A stretch of DNA of 22,567 nt from JBPOHE01 sp052035915 (GCA_052035915.1 JBPOHE010000094.1:1-22567); one strand, 5' to 3'. Counted from the first letter of the stretch, positions 1 through 6,817 are shown. The notes: generated by a model not told the origin, from the letters alone. Numbers and translations are program-made.

Positions 1-152
1 AGGAGAAGCTTCCATTGTACTTGGGCTTTTTCCAGTTCATTCATAACGTCCGTCGCCGAGGCAAATGCCTGTTGGAACCCCTCTTGGCCACCCTGCTGGC
101 ATAGCTGACTGGAATCCATCAAGAGCCATGTTCAAAGGGAGGGGAAGTCCCC

Positions 153-919
153 ATGGGTCACCATACACAACCTTACATGCCGTCTCCACGAACCAGAGGC
201 CGGATGCCATCGCTCTTGGCGCTCGGGGGTACCCTGGCCTTGGCCTCGGCCAATGTGGCGGCGCTTCCAGGACTTGTCGTCCCATCTGGCGCTACCTTCA
301 GCCTCGGGGGGGCACATTGGAGCTTCCCTGCGTCGATTTTCTCAACAGTGGCGGTACTGTCAACGCCGCCGGGCTCATCAACGTCAGCGGCAACTGGGGC
401 AACGCCGGGACCTTCAATGCCCAGGGCGGGGCGGTCCACATGGACGATGACCACTGTGTCCCCAACTCGGCCACCATCACCGGCAATACCAGCTTTTTTG
501 CCCTGCGGATCGACACCGACAGCGGCAAACAGGTGAACTTCCAGGCCGGCTCGATCCAGAACGTGGGTGGAGGCATCACGCTGCTCGGCGTCGCAGGCAA
601 TCTGCTGAAGATCCGCAGCACGGTGGCCGGCTCGCCCGCCTTCCTCAATGTCGCCGGCGGCCAGAACATCAACTGCGTCGATGTCCAGGACAACCATGCC
701 ACCGGGCTTCACCTGGCCCCTGGATTCGCGAATCAGTTCAACTCCATCGATCGGGGCGGCAACTCGCGCTGGTTCCTCAACCTCGGCCCAGGCGGCGGTG
801 GAGGCGGTGGAGCACCGGTGGCCCCCATTCCGACCCTGTCCGCCACCGCCACGCTGCTATTGGGCTTGGCGCTCTCGGTCTTGGTGAGCTGGCGTTCGCG
901 CCGACGCTCCGGCGTCTGA
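153..919 (+). CDS. IPTL-CTERM surface/exported protein, reading frame broken at a G tract
   Basis: This is a secreted or surface protein of unknown function. Translation begins at ATG 153 behind a good ribosome site (GGGAGGGG). A signal-peptide-like hydrophobic stretch (LLALGGTLALASANVAA) follows, and the frame then runs into unrelated sequence. The rest of the protein (GGTLELPCVDF onward, about position 308 to 919) lies in the +2 frame. It ends in a poly-Gly linker, the IPTLS sorting motif, a hydrophobic segment and an Arg-rich tail (WRSRRRSG), which is the IPTL-CTERM anchor of many Gram-negative bacteria. The two halves join cleanly (SLGG then GTLELPC) if the G run at 306-312 had eight Gs instead of seven. 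The break may be a real mutation, slippage-based phase variation or a sequencing error. The family role (exported, sorted at the outer surface) is known only by analogy. Confidence 0.72.
306..312 (+). repeat. 7-G homopolymer at the frameshift point
   Basis: There are seven consecutive Gs inside the IPTL-CTERM gene, about 50 codons after its start. One more G would join the signal-peptide frame to the frame coding the body and sorting signal. Homopolymeric G tracts are typical sites of slipped-strand mispairing and of read errors. Confidence 0.75.
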
Positions 920-978
920 ACGACCCGGTTACAATTGGAATACACGCTAATACCGAGCCTTTGAGAGAGAGTCGGTCA

Positions 979-1899
979 ATGAACACCAATGAATTCTCCA
1001 AAACACCCCTGGTGCTTGCCATGGCGATGGTCCTGCCCTGCATCAGCTTCAGCGCCATGTCGGCCAACATCACCCTAACACCGCCCGCGGGGGACGGGAT
1101 TGAGCTTCAGGGCGGCGCGGTCTATGTCCCCGGCTTGCCAAGTGGGGCGACCGGCTCCAACTTGATCTGTTTCGCAAATACAGGCAACGGTCAGTTGGGC
1201 CAATGCGCACCTGCTGGGGGTGCGACGGGGGCTACGGGTGCCACCGGCTCGACGGGAGCCACGGGTGCGACGGGTGATGCCGGTGCCACCGGAGCTACGG
1301 GTGCGACTGGGGCAACAGGTACTACGGGTCCGACCGGGGCTACGGGTGAAACTGGAGCGACGGGGTCCACAGGGGCAACTGGAACTACAGGACCCATTGG
1401 TCCAACTGGGGTGACGGGAGCCACTGGAGCTGATGGAGCCACCGGCGCGATGGGACCGACGGGGGTCACCGGGGCTGATGGAGCCACCGGTGCCCAAGGC
1501 CCGGCGGGGCCACAGGGTCCAGCGGGGCCACAGGGTCCAGCGGGGCCGCAGGGTCCAGCGGGGCCACAGGGTCCGGCGGGGCCACAGGGTCCGGCCGGCG
1601 CACCGGGGACCAGTGTGTATCCGGTATGGTATACCCGCTCCACGTCCATTTCTTGTGGGTCTTATGCCGGCAACTGTCACGGCGCCGTGGCCTGCGATTC
1701 CCAGGCCGACACGATCACGGATTCGGCACTGAACAAGATCAGCGGGTTCGGCCTGTTCTCCGAACTCTGGTGGGCCACAGACCCCCCTCCTACCCCTGGG
1801 TCCGGGTCCGCCACCATGGGATACGGGATGTACAGCAACGAGCTGTGGGCCGTGGTGGGCGGTGCGACGATCAAGTGTCTGGGCCTGCGGCCCTATTGA
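979..1899 (+). CDS. Collagen-like Gly-X-Y repeat exported protein
   Basis: The protein has 306 residues. I chose ATG 979, preceded by GAGAGAG, over the in-frame TTG at 961. Residues 1-30 form a signal peptide (hydrophobic core LVLAMAMVLP, likely cleavage after AMSA). A short globular stretch follows, then an uninterrupted Gly-X-Y region at about residues 80-212. The first part of this region is GAT/GPT-type triplets and the last part is the regular hexapeptide GPQGPA. The C-terminal head of about 95 residues has four cysteines (SCGS, NCHG, ACDS, KCLG) and ends in LRPY; I do not recognise its fold. Bacterial collagen-like proteins form trimeric stalks that display a C-terminal head, often on the cell surface or in matrix. 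Here no anchor is visible, so secretion is likely. The gene stands alone and has its own terminator downstream. Confidence 0.85.
   Translation: MNTNEFSKTPLVLAMAMVLPCISFSAMSANITLTPPAGDGIELQGGAVYVPGLPSGATGSNLICFANTGNGQLGQCAPAGGATGATGATGSTGATGATGDAGATGATGATGATGTTGPTGATGETGATGSTGATGTTGPIGPTGVTGATGADGATGAMGPTGVTGADGATGAQGPAGPQGPAGPQGPAGPQGPAGPQGPAGPQGPAGAPGTSVYPVWYTRSTSISCGSYAGNCHGAVACDSQADTITDSALNKISGFGLFSELWWATDPPPTPGSGSATMGYGMYSNELWAVVGGATIKCLGLRPY
1495..1595 (+). repeat. Tandem 18-bp repeats encoding GPQGPA
   Basis: About five and a half near-identical 18-bp units (core GGTCCAGCGGGGCCACAG with a few third-position changes) encode the last part of the collagen-like stalk. The DNA-level identity is much higher than in the preceding GAT-triplet region, which suggests recent tandem expansion. 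Confidence 0.85.
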
Positions 1900-1910
1900 C
1901 GCCAACCTCG

Positions 1911-1937
1911 CGGGACGGGGCTAGCTACCCCGTCCCG
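1911..1937 (+). terminator. Rho-independent terminator after the collagen-like gene
   Basis: A perfect 10-bp GC-rich stem (CGGGACGGGG with CCCCGTCCCG) encloses the 7-nt loop CTAGCTA and begins 12 bp after the stop codon. The following AATCTTGCTT is only a weak U tract. Confidence 0.7.
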
Positions 1938-1978
1938 AATCTTGCTTCGCGGCCGCATCCCGACAGGATCCACAGATT

Positions 1979-2004
1979 CCGGCCGGGGCGGATGCCCCGA
2001 CCGG
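1979..2004. other. GC-rich hairpin at the edge of the duplicated block
   Basis: The arms CCGG-C-CGGGGC and GCCCCG-A-CCGG pair around the loop GGAT with one mismatch. It lies just before the 2007-2179 duplication. It could be a second terminator for the + strand gene or one for the minus-strand relic, but neither side has a clear T run. Confidence 0.4.
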
Positions 2005-2006
2005 CT

Positions 2007-2179
2007 CAAGATCGGTCACGAACGGCGATGGACGCTCCCATTTATGACAGCACCTTTCCCAGGAGTCGGGAAACTCAGGCAGCGACTGTGGTGTCGATGA
2101 GGTCGTTGACCGCTTCCGTCATCGACACGAACTCTGGAGTTCGTTGTTCTCGATCACCAGCACATGCCTGACCTGATAG
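2007..2179. repeat. Degenerate duplicate of the CBS-gene tail (copy A)
   Basis: This 173-nt block aligns over its whole length with 3214-3386, in the same orientation. By my hand alignment there are about 14 substitutions and two single-base indels, roughly 90% identity. The block carries the last third of the CBS-domain gene plus its downstream spacer. The missing C near 2132 shifts the frame in this copy, so copy A is the decaying one. Confidence 0.88.
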
Positions 2180-2355
2180 AAGGTCGCCCCATAGGAGAGG
2201 GCCATGACGACCGGATGGGCGCTCCGTCCGGCCAGCAGATAATCCGCCGCGGTACGGGTCCCCCGATAGCCGAGCCAGCCGAGATAGCCGATCACCAGCA
2301 GATAGACAAGAATGACGATGATGCCGAAGAGACCTAGGGAACCGCTGTATTGCAT
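2075..2355 (-). pseudogene. Chimeric relic: sodium:solute symporter N-terminus fused to a CBS-protein tail
   Basis: From ATG 2355 the minus strand encodes an intact-looking start of an SSS-family sodium:solute symporter. It has a first membrane helix (LFGIIVILVYLLVIGYLGWLG) and the family motif TAADYLLAGR followed by HPVVMALSYGATF. At about 2180 the sequence switches abruptly to YQVRHVLVIENNELQ, the second CBS domain of the gene at 3281-3673. One base is then lost near 2132, which closes that frame at 2119. The CBS tail (EFVSMTEAVNDLIDTT) continues in another frame to a stop at 2075. Full-length symporters have about 450-650 residues and a dozen or more helices, so no function is expected. 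The relic suggests that a symporter gene once lay in this cluster and was deleted by recombination. Confidence 0.82.
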
Positions 2356-2562
2356 CCTCTGACGCCCTCGTTACTGCCATCCCGGCTGGTGACCTGGAAA
2401 ATGGGACGAAGGCTAAACGAGAAGGAGGGGGATTTTTATTGACCTAGCTCGATATCTCTGGGATTTACCCCTTGTAGCCGGGGCAAACCCCATATTTTTC
2501 CCAAATCTTCGCTCAATCCGCCTGTCTCCAACGCTGCCGCCAACAGCCGTCGATGCCCAGCC

Positions 2563-3198
2563 TCAGCCCGATCGTCCGGGCGGCGACGAGGTCGGGTCCT
2601 TTCCCCCACCGAACAGACGTCCGAGCCAGCCAAAGACCTTTTTGACTCCCCGCCAGATCCTGGGCAGCAGCCAGACCAATAACAGCAGGAAGATCCCCAG
2701 GCCGACGAGAAAGAGCACCGGGTGATGCAGGGCGGCCCAGAGTCCGAGGATGACGCTGATATCCTCGCCGATGGAGGCCGCCCAATTGGTGAAGGGCTCG
2801 GGAGAGGTGTTGATGAGGACACGGCCACCCGCCTTGGCGGCATGGGAGGCCGCCGCCAGGCTACCGCCCATGATCGCGGCGGCCAATTCGGCCGGAGCGC
2901 TGACGTCACCCATCGCCTGAGCCGCCAGGATGGCCCCGGCGGGGATGCGGATGAAGGTGTGCAGACTGTCCCAAGCACTATCAACGCCGGGCACCTTGTC
3001 GACAAAAAACTCCACCGCATACATCAACCCTGAGGCCAGGATCACCAGGGGGTTGGAGAGGATCTCCAAGCCGGGTGGCAGCGTGATATTGCCTGTAGCA
3101 CCAAGAACGCCAAGCATGAAGATGGCGGCATAGAGATTGAGGCCGCTGGCCCAACCGGCGCCAAGGGTCAGGGCCAGGGTGTTGGTGAGATGGTCCAA
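2563..3198 (-). CDS. DUF4126 family membrane protein
   Basis: This is an integral membrane protein of about 211 residues and unknown function. I prefer TTG 3198 as start (LDHLTNTLALTLGAGWASG) because GGGAGGTG lies at the right distance upstream; a longer TTG start at 3216 would include that ribosome site. The N-terminal helix with GWASGLNLYAAIFMLGVLG is typical of DUF4126. It is followed by the conserved VEFFVDKVPGVDSAWDSLH segment, a small-residue helix (AAAIMGGSLAAASHAAKAGGR) and NTSPEPFTNW. A last helix (HPVLFLVGLGIFLLLLVWLLP) leads to a basic cytoplasmic tail. It lies 82 bp downstream of the CBS gene on the same strand and may be cotranscribed with the DUF1538 cluster. The family assignment is firm; the function is not known. 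Confidence 0.85.
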   Translation of the reverse strand: MDHLTNTLALTLGAGWASGLNLYAAIFMLGVLGATGNITLPPGLEILSNPLVILASGLMYAVEFFVDKVPGVDSAWDSLHTFIRIPAGAILAAQAMGDVSAPAELAAAIMGGSLAAASHAAKAGGRVLINTSPEPFTNWAASIGEDISVILGLWAALHHPVLFLVGLGIFLLLLVWLLPRIWRGVKKVFGWLGRLFGGGKDPTSSPPGRSG

Positions 3199-3213
3199 GT
3201 TACACCTCCCGGG

Positions 3214-3386
3214 CAAGAGCGGTCACGAACGGCGATGGAGGCTCCCATTATGACAGCACCTGGCCCAGGGGTCGGGAAATTCAGGTGGCGACCGTGGTGT
3301 CGATGAGGTCGTTGACCACGTCCGTCATCGACACGAACCCCTGGAGTTCGTTGTTCTCGATCACCAGCACATGCTTGACCTGATAG
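3214..3386. repeat. Source copy of the duplicated CBS-gene tail (copy B)
   Basis: This is the partner of 2007-2179. It covers the C-terminal third of the intact CBS gene and the spacer down to the DUF4126 gene start. It stands as a direct repeat about 1.2 kb from copy A, a configuration that allows recombination across the DUF4126 gene. Confidence 0.88.
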
Positions 3387-3673
3387 GAGATCATGAGCCG
3401 CGCCAGATACTTGGTCGCCAGGCTGCCGGAGACCTGGAGCACCGGCTTCTGGGCGATGTCGTAGACATTGAGCAGGTCGATATCCCCGCCTTCGGCGATG
3501 ATCGCCTTGGCGATATCGTTGAAGGAGATGAGGCCATAGGCGTCGTTGGCATGGAGTTTCTGGGTGACCAGGGATTTCACGCCGGCCTCTTTCATCAGCT
3601 TGAGGGCCTCGCGCACGCTGGCCATGGGGCTGATGGTGATCACTTTCCGCTTCATGATATTGGAGACTAACAT
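3281..3673 (-). CDS. CBS-pair domain protein
   Basis: The protein has 130 residues and consists of almost nothing but two CBS motifs (about residues 1-60 and 70-126). The first has MKRKVITISPMASVREALKLM and LISFNDIAKAI. The second has KPVLQVSGSLATKYLARLM, HVLVIENNELQGFVSMTDVVNDLI. CBS pairs (Bateman modules) usually bind adenine nucleotides and regulate partner enzymes or transporters; ligand binding here is inferred. The gene follows the P-II-like gene by 23 bp on the same strand, so it is probably cotranscribed with the DUF1538 membrane protein and may act as an energy sensor for it. The ribosome site (AAAGGG) is modest. The 3' third was duplicated to 2007-2179. Confidence 0.88.
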   Translation of the reverse strand: MLVSNIMKRKVITISPMASVREALKLMKEAGVKSLVTQKLHANDAYGLISFNDIAKAIIAEGGDIDLLNVYDIAQKPVLQVSGSLATKYLARLMISYQVKHVLVIENNELQGFVSMTDVVNDLIDTTVAT

Positions 3674-3696
3674 CGCACGCCCTTTTTCAATGCTGT

Positions 3697-4044
3697 TTAG
3701 AGGTTTTCTTCGACTTCTTTCTTGAAGATCTGGAGCTGCGCCAGACGCAGGCCGACCAGGTTCTCCAGCGGCACCGAAAAGGCGATCCCGGCCCCGGAGA
3801 TGCCCAGATCCAGTTGTTTCTTGATCTGTTTCAGGATACGGACCGAGAGGTTCTTCTCAACCACGCAGAGCAGCACCGACTCCTTCCGCTCCAGCCCGAG
3901 GCCGAGGAAGGTTTTGCGTTCATTGAGTCCCAACCCTTTCGCCCGGATCAGGGTGACGCCGGTGGCGCCGGCCTCCTTGACGATATCGACGGCACTGTTT
4001 TCCTGTTCTTCAGGGACGATGAGCACAACAGCCGAGAATTTCAT
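3697..4044 (-). CDS. P-II-like regulatory protein linked to DUF1538
   Basis: This protein of 115 residues has the ferredoxin-like P-II layout. It opens with MKFSAVVLIVPEEQENSAVDIVKEAGATGVTLIRAKG. A loop region (GLGLNERKTFLGLGLERKESV) sits where the T-loop should be, and then comes LLCVVEKNLSVRILKQIKK and GAGIAFSVPLENLVGL. The T-loop lacks the uridylylated Tyr context of GlnB/GlnK, so it is not a canonical nitrogen sensor. Members next to transporters generally bind adenyl nucleotides and gate the partner protein; that role is inferred here. It overlaps the upstream DUF1538 gene by 4 bp (ATGA), which implies translational coupling and a functional pair with the membrane protein. Confidence 0.85.
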   Translation of the reverse strand: MKFSAVVLIVPEEQENSAVDIVKEAGATGVTLIRAKGLGLNERKTFLGLGLERKESVLLCVVEKNLSVRILKQIKKQLDLGISGAGIAFSVPLENLVGLRLAQLQIFKKEVEENL

Positions 4045-5528
4045 ACTCTCCCCTTTTGGCGTTTGGCAAGGGTGGCGGCAATGAGACCATAGCTCATGAC
4101 GATCAGCATCGGCACCAGGGAAGCGAAGGCGATCAGGCCGAAACCGTCGATCATCGGATCCCGTCCCGGCGTGCGTTCCGCCAGACCGATGCCGACGGCG
4201 GCCACCAAGGGCACGGTGACGGTGGAGGTGGTGACTCCACCCGAGTCATAGGCGATAGGGATGATGAAGGCCGGAGCAATGGTTGTCAAAGCAACGACCA
4301 GGCCATAGCCGGCGATCAACCAATAGGCGATGGGGGTGCCGGAGATGATGCGTTCGCACCCGATGACGATGCCGATACCCACCCCGATCGACACCAGCAC
4401 CCGCAGCAACATGGCCTTGATCTGCCCCAGGCTGACCTCGTCGGCCTTGATCGAGAGGGCGATGAGGGCCGGTTCCGCCATGGTGGTGGCGAAGCCGATG
4501 AGGAAGCCATAGGCATAGAGGACCCAGAGCGGTCCTCCCTCACTCAGCAGATCCCGGGTCATGGTGTCCCCCAGGGGAAAGAGGCCGATCTGTAGCCCGA
4601 GATCGAACAGGTAGAGCCCGACGGCAACCAAACCAGCGCCGACACCGAGCCCGACCGGGTTGGCGAGGGGTTTCTTCAGGATCAGGAAGCTGAAGAAAAG
4701 AACCACGCCGGCGATGGGCAACAGATTGCGCAGCATCATCAGGAAACCAAGCAGCATCGCCATGGGGGTGTGTCCATGACCATCGGACGAAGGTATAGCC
4801 AGCACCGTCTCGCCATGGACGGCAGGGGTGAAGAAAAAGATGCCATAGATCTGAATGATGATCATCGGCGCCAGTGCCCCGAAGGCGATCAGCCCGAAAC
4901 CGTCCGAGAGGGGGTTTCTGCCATGCACGCTGATCGCCAACCCGACCCCCAGGGCGGTCAACAGGGGCGCCGTCACGGTGGAAGCCACTACACCACCGGA
5001 ATCGAAGGCCAGACCGACCAGTTGTGGCGGGGAAATGGCGGTGAGGGCGATGACCAGGATATAGCCGGGGATCAGGTACCAATGGGTCGGATGACCGGCG
5101 ATGATCCTCCAGACGCCGATAACCACGCTCAGCCCGACACCGGCGGCGGCCACCAGGCGGATGGTCAAGGCGTCCAGACTGCCGGAGGAGACCATGGCCG
5201 CTTTGTAGGCGACCGCCATCAGCGCCGGCTCGGCGACCACCGAGGCAAAACTGATGCCGAAGGTGAACAGGGCCAACCAGAAGAGCGAACCCTTGCGGGC
5301 GAACTGGAAGGCCATGCTTTCACCGGCGGGAAAGATGGCGGCCTCAAGCCCTTTGACGAATAGGCCCAGGCCAAGAATCACGATCAGGAAACCGCCGACG
5401 AGGCCGACCGGATCCTCCGGCAGGGTCCCCACGAACAGGGCCTGGAAAAAGGCGACCACCACCAGGGTTGGGGCGAGATCGCGCCAGGCGTCTTTGATGA
5501 GGTGTATCGCGTGACCGACAACAGACAT
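4041..5528 (-). CDS. DUF1538 two-repeat membrane protein, putative transporter
   Basis: This 495-residue polytopic membrane protein is built from two homologous halves. Signature motifs recur at a constant offset of 252 residues: AEPAL at 99-103 and 351-355, (F/Y)DSGG followed by STVT at 175 and 427, and DGFGLIAF at 209 and 461. Such internal duplication with small-residue, Asp-containing loops is typical of secondary transporters, but no substrate is established for DUF1538. It is the first gene of a minus-strand cluster with P-II-like, CBS and DUF4126 proteins, and it overlaps the P-II-like gene by 4 bp. ATG 5528 has no strong Shine-Dalgarno sequence. The gene starts about 630 bp from the V-type ATPase genes, which are transcribed in the opposite direction. 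A tiny copy of its second DSGG motif lies at 5721-5765. Confidence 0.88.
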   Translation of the reverse strand: MSVVGHAIHLIKDAWRDLAPTLVVVAFFQALFVGTLPEDPVGLVGGFLIVILGLGLFVKGLEAAIFPAGESMAFQFARKGSLFWLALFTFGISFASVVAEPALMAVAYKAAMVSSGSLDALTIRLVAAAGVGLSVVIGVWRIIAGHPTHWYLIPGYILVIALTAISPPQLVGLAFDSGGVVASTVTAPLLTALGVGLAISVHGRNPLSDGFGLIAFGALAPMIIIQIYGIFFFTPAVHGETVLAIPSSDGHGHTPMAMLLGFLMMLRNLLPIAGVVLFFSFLILKKPLANPVGLGVGAGLVAVGLYLFDLGLQIGLFPLGDTMTRDLLSEGGPLWVLYAYGFLIGFATTMAEPALIALSIKADEVSLGQIKAMLLRVLVSIGVGIGIVIGCERIISGTPIAYWLIAGYGLVVALTTIAPAFIIPIAYDSGGVTTSTVTVPLVAAVGIGLAERTPGRDPMIDGFGLIAFASLVPMLIVMSYGLIAATLAKRQKGRV

Positions 5529-5720
5529 ACGGCGTCGACATTCATCCGGTTGGTCTAGTTAAAGAAAAGCTCAGTGATCCCCGAGGAAAATATTTTCTCT
5601 TTCTAAAACAACAAAATGGCTCTATGCCGGAAAGCGGGGATGGCCTATCTTTCCATATCTCGAGGCTACAAATCAACCCCAAGACCCCAAGCCTTCATGC
5701 GCTGGCGCAGGTACGCGCCC

Positions 5721-5765
5721 CGCTTTATCATCGCCCTGGCCTACGACTCGGGTGGGGTCACCACC
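5721..5765 (+). pseudogene. Short relic of a DUF1538 gene
   Basis: Fifteen codons on the + strand read RFIIALAYDSGGVTT. Fourteen of them (from F) correspond to residues 421-434 of the intact DUF1538 protein, with only Pro to Ala and Ile to Leu differences. The intact gene lies on the opposite strand. The codons differ mainly at silent positions, so this was once coding sequence from a related gene. Nothing recognisable remains before or after it. Confidence 0.65.
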
Positions 5766-5807
5766 ATCGGTATTCGGATGATCCAGACGGGCCGCCTTTC
5801 CCGAAAA

Positions 5808-5891
5808 GCTTCGGGCAATGGCCAAAAAAGCCATCTTTTGTTCTCTTTTGGAGAACAATTTTGCTGACATTGTTCTCCAAAAGAGAACAAA
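5808..5891. repeat. Structured palindromic element, copy 1
   Basis: The order is GCTTCGGGCA, then a 5-bp hairpin (ATGGC, loop CAAAAAA, GCCAT), then a perfect inverted repeat with 23-nt arms (5837-5859 and 5869-5891) around the loop TTTGCTGAC. Each arm is itself a palindrome, TTGTTCTC-N5-GAGAACAA. Copy 2 at 13596-13687 has the same order, orientation and spacing. The pair brackets the V-type ATPase operon. Confidence 0.85.
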
Positions 5892-6063
5892 TTCTAGTCC
5901 AAACAGCCCAGGCCCAGGTCGAAGGTCGCGCCTTGGGGCCTTCCGTCTTTCCTCCCCTTGGCTGGCTGGGTCCCCCATCAGCCTGGCGGGGCGGGTCGAG
6001 CTCTCCTATTGATTTCGCCGCGGTGAAGTCACCCGCTCCCTTTTATCAAGGTGGAGAAAACCC

Positions 6064-6165
6064 ATGAGTGGTGCTTCCGCGGATGAACTCATGCATCATC
6101 GAAATCATTGCGGTACTCTATGCCGCCCATATTGGACAGAAGATAAGGTTTTCTTATGGCCGTAG
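6064..6165 (+). CDS. Possible 33-residue leader ORF before the ATPase genes
   Basis: A short frame starts at ATG 6064 behind a strong ribosome site (AAGGTGGAG, about 6 nt spacing) and stops at TAG 6163-6165, overlapping the start of the subunit E gene by 10 bp. The product is basic and has a His/Cys cluster (HHRNHCGTLC). The strong ribosome site contrasts with the weaker AAGATAAGG before subunit E, which fits a translationally coupled leader peptide. It could equally be chance: the frame is short and I know no homologue. Confidence 0.4.
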   Translation: MSGASADELMHHRNHCGTLCRPYWTEDKVFLWP

Positions 6166-6794
6166 AATTGCAATATTTGATCGACCGTATCCACCGGGAG
6201 GCGATCGAAAAGGCGGATCTGGAGGCCGTTCGGATCCTTGCCGAGGCTAAGGAGCGCGCTACCGCCATAGTCAAGGAAGCCGAAGCCACCGCCAGGGCCC
6301 TGTTGGAACAGGCTGACCGCGATGCAACACTCTATGTGGAACGGGGCACCCGCACCCTGGAACAAGCGGCCCGCGATCTGTTGATCAGCGTCGGTCAGGC
6401 ATTTGAGAACATGGTGCAGGATATCGTCGGCATCGCCACCGAGCAGGCGCTGGACCCTGAAACCCTGAAACGGATGATGGTAAAACTGGCTCAGGCCTAT
6501 GCCGAGCACAACGGCGCGGAAAACCGGATCGAATTTCTCATCAGCCCGGGCGACCAAAAAGAGATCACGGAGTTTTTCGCCGACCAGTACCGCCACCACT
6601 TGGTCAGCGGCGTGACGATAAGCACGGACAGCTGTGTAATCAAAGGCTTTCGCGTCGTTCTGAGAGACGAGCGGATCTACCACGACTTCACCAAGTCCGC
6701 CATCGCCGAATCCTTGAGCCATTTTTTGCGTCCCCACCTGGCGGAGATCGTCCACCGCACGGCCAGCGAAGCGAGCGCCGACGCCGAGCGCTGA
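6156..6794 (+). CDS. atpE: V/A-type ATPase subunit E (peripheral stalk)
   Basis: The protein has 212 residues. The N-terminal half (about 1-105) is a long charged helix rich in Ala, Glu and Arg (IHREAIEKADLEAVRILAEAKERATAIVKEAEATA), as expected for the coiled-coil peripheral stalk. The C-terminal half is globular, with STDSCVIKGFRVVLRDERIYHDFT resembling the conserved E-subunit end. Subunit E ties the catalytic head to the membrane subunit I. It is first in a seven-gene operon and lies 23 bp before the DUF2764 gene. No separate G/H-type stalk subunit gene is found in the operon. The symbol follows V-type usage and must not be confused with F-type atpE. Confidence 0.88.
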   Translation: MAVELQYLIDRIHREAIEKADLEAVRILAEAKERATAIVKEAEATARALLEQADRDATLYVERGTRTLEQAARDLLISVGQAFENMVQDIVGIATEQALDPETLKRMMVKLAQAYAEHNGAENRIEFLISPGDQKEITEFFADQYRHHLVSGVTISTDSCVIKGFRVVLRDERIYHDFTKSAIAESLSHFLRPHLAEIVHRTASEASADAER

Positions 6795-6817
6795 CGCCAC
6801 CCTGGGCGAGACAGCCG

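Larger units (their letters stand above)
5529..6063. other. Divergent gap with relic and hairpins
   Basis: This is the gene-poor stretch between the DUF1538 cluster (minus) and the ATPase operon (plus). It holds a DUF1538 fragment at 5721-5765 and three consecutive hairpins: CCCGAA-AAGC-TTCGGG at 5800-5815, ATGGC-N7-GCCAT at 5818-5834, and a very long one at 5837-5891. The promoters of both operons should lie here, but I cannot place convincing -35/-10 boxes. The flank 5530-5620 is AT-rich and is the best place to look for the minus-strand promoter. Confidence 0.6.

Noticed and set aside
1495..1595. Regular short repeats that could suggest a CRISPR array
   Set aside because: Units are contiguous 18-bp codon repeats inside a coding frame, without spacers, and no cas genes are near.
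1191..1649. Minus-strand proline-rich repeat frame opposite the collagen-like gene
   Set aside because: The Ala-Pro-Val periodicity is simply the complement of the Gly-X-Y codons; there is no ribosome site or signal peptide.
2144..2151. TTGTTCTC in the duplicated CBS tail (also at 3351-3358), matching the half-site of the palindromic element
   Set aside because: It is the codon sequence for Glu-Asn-Asn in the CBS gene, and no second half-site follows at the required distance.
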